Below, in pieces: positions 7,201 through 12,678 of a stretch of 12,678 nucleotides of DNA. How positions within the stretch are numbered: position 1 is the stretch's first letter; every line of letters starts with the position of its first letter. This stretch comes from an uncultured Clostridia bacterium (GTDB lineage: Bacteria > Bacillota_A > Clostridia > Christensenellales > CAG-138). The stretch is taken from contig CALFIV010000041.1 of assembly GCA_937877295.1 (NCBI GenBank), positions 1 to 12,678 of the forward strand, written 5' to 3'. The translations under genes were made by a program, and so were the position numbers. The notes below the pieces were generated by a model. The model searched no databases. It saw nothing but the letters and a program-made list of their open reading frames with translations, and had not been told where the DNA came from.

Positions 7201-8247
7201 ATGGAACAACAAAAAGAAACGCTCGGCAAGCGCATTGCCCAACTCAGAAAAGAAAAGGGACTCACGCAGGAACAGTTGGCTGAAAAGGTCGGCGTCTCCG
7301 CACAGGCGGTATCCAAATGGGAAAACGATATCAGCTGCCCGGACATCACGCTTTTACCGCTGCTTGCCGATATTCTCGGCGTCACGGTCGACGAGCTTTT
7401 AGGCGTCAAGCCGATCGAGCCGCATGTCATTATTTTAGATAAGGATGAGATGCCGAAAGACGAGGCAAAGAAGAACCGCCCGTTCACCTGGGAATGGAAC
7501 AAGCACAGGGACAGTGCAAGGTGGGGGACCATTGCGTTCTGCATCGGTGCGATCCTCATCTGTCTGCTGTTCGTGCTTCGTGCGACGACGCCGCTGTTTG
7601 CGGATATTCCTGCAGAGGAGATCGGCGCGTGGGATTACGTCTGGCCGCTGATCATCTTCACGGTCGGACTAATCAGCGTCCGTGAGCATATCGCGTTCGG
7701 CTCCGTGATGATGCTGGTAGGCGTATACGAGTTTATGACCTGCTTCCCGGCGCTGCATCTGCCGTCGATCAAATGGTATGTGTATGTTCTGGTCTTTGCG
7801 ATCATCCTGCTTGTGATGACGATTATCGGAAAAAAGCACCTGATCTTCAGTATCAAAAAAGACCACGGACAGGACAATGAGAACCGTACGCCGGTACTGG
7901 AGGTCAATCAGGACAACAACTACCTCAAAGCGGATATGAGCTTCGGTTCGTGCGTCGTAAATTACGACCACGACGTTTTCAACGGCGGCAGCGTCGACAT
8001 GAACTTCGGTCAGTACACGGTCGATCTGACGAACGTCCGCAGCTTTGCTCCAAACTGCCTGCTGCGCGTCGATCAGAATTTCGGCAGTCTGACGGTTCTG
8101 CTGCCCAAATGCGTGAAGCTTGTCAAATCGTCCGACACGGCGTTTGCGTCCTTTGCGGTGCTCGGCGATCCCGATCCGGACGCGGTGCAAACGATCATCA
8201 TCCGCAGCGACGTCAACTTCGGCACGCTGCAGGTCAAGTACATATAA
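7201..8247 (+). CDS. Membrane-anchored XRE-family regulator with LiaF-like C-terminal domain
   Basis: This 348-residue protein joins a DNA-binding domain to a membrane and beta-repeat sensor region. Residues 7-67 are a clear XRE/Cro helix-turn-helix, with TQEQLAEKVGVSAQAVSKWE at 22-41. A charged linker is followed by four hydrophobic segments (about 108-126, 144-161, 164-181 and 191-210) and a basic stretch. The C-terminal 110 residues repeat a beta-strand pattern centred on FG: SFGSCVV (247), NFGQYTV (268), NFGSLTVLLP (293) and NFGTLQV (339). This resembles the LiaF/DUF4097-type beta-repeat domains of cell-envelope stress proteins. Topology suggests that both ends are cytoplasmic. I infer a one-component regulator responding to envelope stress; no target or ligand is shown. 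The start is fixed by AAGGAGG at 7185-7191. It is monocistronic, diverges from def and converges on the exporter genes. Confidence 0.88.
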   Translation: MEQQKETLGKRIAQLRKEKGLTQEQLAEKVGVSAQAVSKWENDISCPDITLLPLLADILGVTVDELLGVKPIEPHVIILDKDEMPKDEAKKNRPFTWEWNKHRDSARWGTIAFCIGAILICLLFVLRATTPLFADIPAEEIGAWDYVWPLIIFTVGLISVREHIAFGSVMMLVGVYEFMTCFPALHLPSIKWYVYVLVFAIILLVMTIIGKKHLIFSIKKDHGQDNENRTPVLEVNQDNNYLKADMSFGSCVVNYDHDVFNGGSVDMNFGQYTVDLTNVRSFAPNCLLRVDQNFGSLTVLLPKCVKLVKSSDTAFASFAVLGDPDPDAVQTIIIRSDVNFGTLQVKYI

Positions 8248-8262
8248 CGGCGTCAAAGAAAG

Positions 8263-8289
8263 AAGCGGTCGGAAATCCCGGCCGCTTTT
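8263..8289 (+). terminator. Rho-independent terminator of the XRE regulator gene
   Basis: AAGCGGTCGG (8263-8272) pairs with CCGGCCGCTT (8278-8287) through ten base pairs, one of them G-T, around a five-base loop. TTTT then TGCATTTT follows. It starts 15 bases after the stop codon. Read on the minus strand, the same hairpin is followed by CTTTCTTT, so it may also stop transcripts of the exporter operon, although those would first cross about 210 bases of non-coding DNA. Confidence 0.85.
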
Positions 8290-8320
8290 GCATTTTCGTT
8301 CAGAGATTTTTCGGCAAAGC

Positions 8321-8379
8321 CTCAGAATAACAGGAAATAACGAGGTTGTCATTCTGAGCGACAGCGAAGGATCTCAGAA
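8321..8379. repeat. Dispersed intergenic repeat of the GTCATTCTGAGCG type, with nested inverted repeats
   Basis: GTCATTCTGAGCG (8348-8360) followed by AGCGAAGGATCT (8363-8374) matches an intergenic sequence I recall as widespread in Clostridia and other phyla, usually recognised by the nonsense peptide VILSDSEGS that it encodes. CTCAGAAT (8321-8328) is the exact reverse complement of ATTCTGAG (8351-8358), and TTCTGAG (8352-8358) also pairs with CTCAGAA (8373-8379). Alternative hairpins are therefore possible. No protein gene is supported here. Family membership is from memory and has not been searched. Confidence 0.55.
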
Positions 8380-8408
8380 CGGAGTGTCTGTTCTTGACGC
8401 CACTGCGC

Positions 8409-8504
8409 AGGGGAAGCTGTCGAAGGTACGCGCGGAGAGCGTGCGATCTACCGCTGAAACGAAGCGCAGCGGAGTGAAACCGTAAGGTGACTGAGGGCTG
8501 TCAC
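8409..8504. repeat. Possible second dispersed repeat between the XRE gene and the exporter operon
   Basis: The stretch begins AGGGGAAGCTGTC (8409-8421) and ends GTGACTGAGGG (8487-8497). These resemble the two ends of a repeat I recall from Clostridial intergenic regions, CCCTCAGTC on one side and GACAGCTTCCCC on the other when read on the minus strand. GTGAC (8487-8491) and GTCAC (8500-8504) form a small inverted repeat across the exporter stop codon. I see no gene, promoter or RNA in 8248-8500 apart from the terminator and these repeats. Confidence 0.35.
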
Positions 8505-10366
8505 TTCAGCGCTTCCTGCATTGCGTCCTCGCGGTACTGATGCATGTAGAGATCGTGATAGTATCCGCCCAATCGCAGCAGCGTTTCATGATCGCCCTGT
8601 TCGACGATTGCGCCGTCTCGGATGACAAGAATGCGGTCCGCATTGCGGATCGTGGAAAGGCGGTGCGCCACCACGATACTGGTGCGGTCCTTCAGAACCT
8701 CAGTGATTGCGTTCTGGATCAGCTGTTCCGTTTCTGTGTCGATGGAGCTGGTCGCCTCGTCAAGAACGAAGATCTGCGGATCGGCAAGAATGACGCGCGC
8801 AAACGAAATGAGCTGCTTCTGTCCCGTCGAAAGACGCACGCCGCCTTCGCCGACTTCGGTGTCGTAACCCTTCGGCTGCCGTTCAATGAACTCGTCCGCA
8901 TGGACCATCGCGGCAGCGCGCCGCACGCGCTCGTCGTCCGCATCTGGGCAGCCGAAGCGGATGTTATCGCGAATCGTTCCGGAGAACAGATGGGGGCTTT
9001 GCAGCACATAGCCTAAGGAGGATTGCAGCCACAGTTGCGAGCGCTCCCGATAATCCTTGCCATCGATCAGGATCCGTCCGTTTTTTGGCTCGTAGAAGCG
9101 GCAGATCAGGTTGACGATCGTGCTCTTGCCTGCACCGGTTTCACCGACCAGCGCGATCGTTTCACCCGCGTTGATGTGCAGGTTGAAATCCCTCAGCAGC
9201 GGTTCGGATTCCTTGTAGTAAAAATCCACATGATCGAAGGCGATCTCGCCCCGGATCGGCTCCCAATTCGCACGCTTCGGGTTCATCGTCGTGCCGTACT
9301 TCGCTTCGGCTTCCTGCGTATCTTTGACCTCGGATTCGGTGTCCAAAAGCCCGAGTACACGTTCAGCGCTCGCCTGTGCGCTCTGCATGTCGGCAAAGAT
9401 GCCCGCAAGCATCTGGATCGGATCGAACAGACTTGACGCGTAATTGATAAACGACACGAGCGTACCGGCCGTGATGACGCCGAGGAACGTTTCCTTTCCG
9501 CCGAGCGTGGCCTCCACACCCGCACCGCCGAAGATCAGCGCAAGCGCCGTACCGATCGCGCCGAGCGAAATGACCAGCGGGAAGAACGTTGCCGACAGCA
9601 CGGACGCGCGGATACTCGTCTTCTGCATGTCGGTCGTGATCGCTTCGAACTCCGTTGCGTTTTGTTCCTCGCGCACAAGCGTCTTGGTCGTCATTGCGCC
9701 CATGATGCCCTCATTGAATGCGCCGGTGATGCGGGAATTGTGCTTTCGGGCAATGCGCTGCGCACGCAGAATCTCACGCTGAATGTACAGACTGACGACT
9801 GCCAGCGGCGGCAGTACGGCCGCCACGATCAGCGCAAGCTTCCAGTTGAACCAGAACATCGCGCCGAAGCAGAAGACGATGTAGAAGAACGCCCACATAA
9901 AGTCCGTAATGCTCCATGCGATCATGTCGGACAGACGCGCCACATCGCTGACCATGCGCGCCATCAGATAGCCCACGGAGGTCTTGTCGTAGTAGGAGAA
10001 CGACAGCATTTGCAGCTTAAGATACGCCTCCTGCCGGATCGCGTAGGCGATTGCATTCTCCATGTCGCCGGACCGGCTGATGAACAGCGTCGTAAAGACG
10101 CCCTGCACGATGACAAGCACCGCGTAGACTGCGAAGAACAGCCATACGCCGTCGGTGCTCGGCGAATCGCCCGGCCGCACAAAGCGGTCGATTGCGTACC
10201 GTGTCAGCACGGGGTAGAGCGCATCGATGACTGCAACGATCAGCATGCAGATGAGAATGCGCACAAACAAGCCGCGATTGCGCAGCGCGTAGCCGAACAG
10301 CCGCTTCCAGAGCTTGCCGTCCATTTTTCTGCTTTGATCAAAGTCTTGCTCATTGTCGTAACTCAT
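8501..10366 (-). CDS. Heterodimeric ABC exporter, subunit with the catalytic Walker B glutamate
   Basis: A full half-transporter of 621 residues: six membrane helices (about 30-330) followed by a nucleotide-binding domain. The latter has Walker A GETGAGKST (408-416), Q-loop Gln456, Walker B IFVLDE (532-537, catalytic Glu537 present), D-loop SSID (540-543) and H-loop His568. Its signature motif is LSTGQ (512-516) rather than LSGGQ. This is the pattern of the BmrD/LmrD/TM288-type subunit of heterodimeric multidrug or lipid exporters: good Walker motifs with an altered signature. The ATG overlaps the stop of the partner gene as ATGA and has AAGGAGGTG eight bases upstream, so a 1:1 product is likely. 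The substrate (drug, lipid or peptide) cannot be read from the sequence. No peptidase domain is present. Confidence 0.93.
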   Translation of the reverse strand: MSYDNEQDFDQSRKMDGKLWKRLFGYALRNRGLFVRILICMLIVAVIDALYPVLTRYAIDRFVRPGDSPSTDGVWLFFAVYAVLVIVQGVFTTLFISRSGDMENAIAYAIRQEAYLKLQMLSFSYYDKTSVGYLMARMVSDVARLSDMIAWSITDFMWAFFYIVFCFGAMFWFNWKLALIVAAVLPPLAVVSLYIQREILRAQRIARKHNSRITGAFNEGIMGAMTTKTLVREEQNATEFEAITTDMQKTSIRASVLSATFFPLVISLGAIGTALALIFGGAGVEATLGGKETFLGVITAGTLVSFINYASSLFDPIQMLAGIFADMQSAQASAERVLGLLDTESEVKDTQEAEAKYGTTMNPKRANWEPIRGEIAFDHVDFYYKESEPLLRDFNLHINAGETIALVGETGAGKSTIVNLICRFYEPKNGRILIDGKDYRERSQLWLQSSLGYVLQSPHLFSGTIRDNIRFGCPDADDERVRRAAAMVHADEFIERQPKGYDTEVGEGGVRLSTGQKQLISFARVILADPQIFVLDEATSSIDTETEQLIQNAITEVLKDRTSIVVAHRLSTIRNADRILVIRDGAIVEQGDHETLLRLGGYYHDLYMHQYREDAMQEALK

Positions 10367-12180
10367 GCGGTTGCACCTCCTTCCGTGGGGTAGTCCTGAA
10401 TGACGGCGATGCGTCGATAGAGGCCGTCCTCTTTGATCAGCTCGTCATGCGTACCGTGCTGAACGAGCTTGCCGTGATCGAGCACAAGGATCTGATCCGC
10501 CTCGCACAGCGTCGTAATGCGGTGCGAGATGATGAACAAGATCCCGTCGCCGTGATGGTTTTTCAATGCAGTACGGATCTTTGCATCGGTCTCCGTATCG
10601 ACAGCACTCATCGAGTCGTCGAAGATCATGATCGGCGCTTTCTGCATCAGCGCCCGCGCGATCGCCACGCGCTGCTGCTGTCCGCCCGAGAGCGTTACGC
10701 CGCGTTCGCCGACAATCGTTTCATAGCCGTCCGCAAACTTTTCAATGACGTCATGCACTGCGGCTTCTCTCGCTGCGTTGCGGTATTCCTCCTCGGTTGC
10801 TTCGGGCACGGTCAGCGTGATGTTCTCACGGATTGTGCGCGAATACAGGAACGGTTCCTGCAGCACGATCGCAATGTTTTTGCGCAGCGTCGCATGGCTG
10901 ATGTCGTTGATGGGCACGCCGTTGATCGTAATCTCGCCGGCGTTGACCGGGTAGAGCCGCTGCAAAAGCTGCACCAGCGAGCTTTTGCCGCTGCCGGTGC
11001 TACCGAGGATTGCCACCGTTTGCCCCGCATGCGCGGTGAAGCTGATGTCGTCCAGCACATCGTTCGGCGCATCGTATCCGAACGAAACGTGCGAGAACGC
11101 GATGTCACCCCGAAGATCGCAATCGGTGCGCGCAAGCCCCGGTTCGGTTTCGTCGTCGGCGGTCATGATCTCGTTCAGACGGTCCAGCGACACGGTTGCT
11201 TTGCCCATGTCGGCGAGTACACGTCCGAGTTGACGTACCGGCCATGTCAGACGGCTGGTCAGCGACAGAAACAGATAGATATCGCCGAGCGTAAACGGAT
11301 CGGCCGTACCGCGCGTTTTGACATAGAAGAGAATGCCGCAGACGAGCGAAAGCGCGATCTGGAGATATCCGACCGCGTCAGAGCTGCCCCAATAGAAGCC
11401 GAGCAGGTGGACGAGCCGTTCGTTCTTTTTCCGGAAATCACCGTTCAGCGCGGTGAACTTGTCGTACTCGGCACGCTCCTGCCCGAACGCGCGCACCACG
11501 CGTACGCCGGTCAGGTTCTCCTGAATCGCGGTTGACATTGCGCCTTCGGCTTCATCAACCTCGGTAAAGAATTTGCGCACGAAGCGGAAATAGAGAAAGC
11601 TCGAAACCGTCAGAAGCGGCATGACCGCCATCGAGATCAGCGCCATCTGCCAGCGGATCGCAAACATCAGCGCGGCTGCGACGATGAACATCACCGCGAT
11701 CCGCACAATCTCCATCAGCTGGTTGGTGACAAACGCGCGCACGGTATCGACGTCGGAGGTGCAGCGCTGCACGAGATCGCCGGTAGAAATGTGCTTGTGG
11801 TAGTCATAGGGGACGCGGTTCAGCTTGCGATAGAGCATATCGCGCATCTTTTTCGCCATGCGCTCCGCACCCTTTGCGACATTGCGGCGGCGCAAAAACG
11901 TAAAGAGCCCGTTCAGCGCTGTGAACAGGAAAAACGCAAGGCCGCAGAGCCAGTAGCTTTTTCCAAGCGGTCCGAGCGACTGAAGCCAGCGGAACAGAAA
12001 CGCCGGGATTGAGGGCGTTTGTCCGAGCAGAACATAGTCGAGCGCGTAGCTTGTCACCAGCGACGATGCATAGAGCGCCGCAATGCCGAGGACGACCTCG
12101 ATTGCGCCGAGCAGAAATACGCCGAATGAATCCTTCAGCGAAGGGATAAACAAGGGTTTGTAACGTTCTTTTTTCTTCAT
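10363..12180 (-). CDS. Heterodimeric ABC exporter, subunit with degenerate Walker B
   Basis: A 605-residue half-transporter with six membrane helices (about 15-320) and a nucleotide-binding domain. Walker A is GSTGSGKSS (393-401), Q-loop Gln441, signature a canonical LSGGQ (497-501), and H-loop His553. Walker B reads IMIFDD (517-522), so the catalytic glutamate is replaced by Asp522, as in TM287 and BmrC. Its canonical signature completes the active ATP site of the partner encoded downstream, while its own Walker motifs face the partner's LSTGQ and form the degenerate site. The ATG at 12180 begins one base after the priA stop, with AGGAG ten bases upstream inside priA. The pair is probably cotranscribed with priA or driven from within it. 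Substrate unknown. Confidence 0.93.
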   Translation of the reverse strand: MKKKERYKPLFIPSLKDSFGVFLLGAIEVVLGIAALYASSLVTSYALDYVLLGQTPSIPAFLFRWLQSLGPLGKSYWLCGLAFFLFTALNGLFTFLRRRNVAKGAERMAKKMRDMLYRKLNRVPYDYHKHISTGDLVQRCTSDVDTVRAFVTNQLMEIVRIAVMFIVAAALMFAIRWQMALISMAVMPLLTVSSFLYFRFVRKFFTEVDEAEGAMSTAIQENLTGVRVVRAFGQERAEYDKFTALNGDFRKKNERLVHLLGFYWGSSDAVGYLQIALSLVCGILFYVKTRGTADPFTLGDIYLFLSLTSRLTWPVRQLGRVLADMGKATVSLDRLNEIMTADDETEPGLARTDCDLRGDIAFSHVSFGYDAPNDVLDDISFTAHAGQTVAILGSTGSGKSSLVQLLQRLYPVNAGEITINGVPINDISHATLRKNIAIVLQEPFLYSRTIRENITLTVPEATEEEYRNAAREAAVHDVIEKFADGYETIVGERGVTLSGGQQQRVAIARALMQKAPIMIFDDSMSAVDTETDAKIRTALKNHHGDGILFIISHRITTLCEADQILVLDHGKLVQHGTHDELIKEDGLYRRIAVIQDYPTEGGATA

Positions 12181-12181
12181 A

Positions 12182-12678
12182 TCAAAACATCTCCTGCGGG
12201 TTCACCTCGAGCTGCACTTCGCTGCAGTCCGATCGGTGAAGGTCGTGAAATGCGGTGATCGTCCCGACAGCCGCTTTCAGACGTTTTGTGCGAAGCAGCT
12301 TGACGACGATCTGGTATCGGGAAAAACCGGAGATTCGGGCAATCGGCGCTTCCGCGGCAACAAGCAGCAGAAGGCCGTTTTTGCCCTCCTCGCCGAGTAG
12401 GGCAGAAAGCTCGGTTTCCAATTGCTTGGCATAGTTCACGCAGGCATTCTCCGCAGCGGCGGTATCGCGGTCCGCGAATACGATGCGCAGAAACAGCGAG
12501 AACGGGGGATAGAGCATCTTCTTGCGCTCCATGATCTCATAGTGGAAGAACCCTGCATAGTCCTGATTCTTCGCAAAACGGATGATCGGATGCTGCGGCT
12601 CATAGGTCTGCAATACGACGCGTCCTGGCAGATTGTCGCGTCCGGCGCGCCCGGCGACCTGCGTCAGAAGCTGAAACG
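12182..12678 (-). CDS. priA: Primosomal protein N' (replication restart helicase PriA), C-terminal part
   Basis: The last 164 codons of PriA, the 3'-to-5' superfamily 2 helicase that reloads the replisome at stalled forks. The readable part starts FQLLTQVAGRAGRDNLPGRV, the helicase motif VI region, which is diagnostic. It then runs through LQTYEPQHPII and a MLYPPF segment to the C-terminal domain, ending VQLEVNPQEMF. The zinc-binding and Walker motifs lie beyond the window edge. An apparent start at 12613 is an internal TTG and not the gene start, because the family sequence continues upstream without interruption. The stop is one base from the first exporter gene. In most Firmicutes the next gene is def, so the exporter occupies its place. 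Confidence 0.95.
   Translation of the reverse strand, partial: FQLLTQVAGRAGRDNLPGRVVLQTYEPQHPIIRFAKNQDYAGFFHYEIMERKKMLYPPFSLFLRIVFADRDTAAAENACVNYAKQLETELSALLGEEGKNGLLLLVAAEAPIARISGFSRYQIVVKLLRTKRLKAAVGTITAFHDLHRSDCSEVQLEVNPQEMF

Noticed and set aside
7095..7559. 154-codon minus-strand frame opposite the start of the regulator
   Set aside because: It covers the regulator's promoter, operator-like array and helix-turn-helix region, has no ribosome binding site and resembles nothing I know.
8120..8485. 121-codon plus-strand frame containing VILSDSEGS
   Set aside because: Its first part is an alternate frame of the regulator gene and the rest is translation of the dispersed repeat. VILSDSEGS is a known nonsense product of that repeat.
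10447..11535. 362-codon open frame on the plus strand
   Set aside because: It lies wholly opposite the exporter gene at 10363-12180, whose motifs are all intact. The translation is Arg/His-rich with no family resemblance, as expected for an antisense frame in GC-rich DNA.

Overview
The window looks like chromosomal DNA of a fairly GC-rich member of the Clostridia (Firmicutes), perhaps an uncultured gut-type lineage. The evidence is the Firmicutes-type translation and kinase gene cluster, strong AGGAGG-like ribosome binding sites, a PASTA-type Hanks kinase with its PP2C phosphatase, and intergenic repeats of a kind I recall from Clostridia. Nothing in the sequence fixes the genus. Coding density is high, and only two gaps exceed 200 bases.

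Positions 1-6940, all on the minus strand and so read from right to left, hold def, fmt, rsmB, rlmN, stp (prpC), prkC, rsgA and the start of rpe (cut by the window edge). Every junction is either a 2-3 base gap or an overlap of 4-17 bases, so this is one transcription unit. A near-consensus sigma-A promoter (TTTACA, 17 bases, TATAAT) lies just upstream of def. The unit joins N-formyl-methionine chemistry (Fmt, Def), rRNA modification (RsmB, RlmN), a kinase/phosphatase signalling pair (PrkC, Stp) and a ribosome-assembly GTPase (RsgA) that is a known PrkC substrate in Bacillus.

Positions 6941-7200 are a divergent intergenic region. It contains the def promoter, five copies of CAACCGA (the first four exactly 32 bases apart, the fifth 19 bases further on), two perfect palindromes, and an extended -10 element with a strong ribosome binding site for the plus-strand gene at 7201. 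That gene encodes an XRE-type repressor domain fused to four membrane segments and a LiaF-like beta-repeat tail. It looks like a one-piece membrane-anchored envelope sensor and regulator, and it ends in a rho-independent terminator.

Positions 8248-8500 are non-coding, with the terminator and probable dispersed intergenic repeats. Positions 8501-12180 (minus) encode the two halves of a heterodimeric ABC exporter with complementary degenerate ATP sites. They start one base after the stop of priA, whose C-terminal 164 codons run to the window end.

In most Firmicutes priA is followed directly by def. Here about 5.2 kb carrying an exporter and a membrane-bound regulator separates them, and def has its own promoter. 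The best candidate for something undescribed is the regulator, with its 32-base-periodic CAACCGA array lying between its own promoter and that of the def-to-rpe operon.
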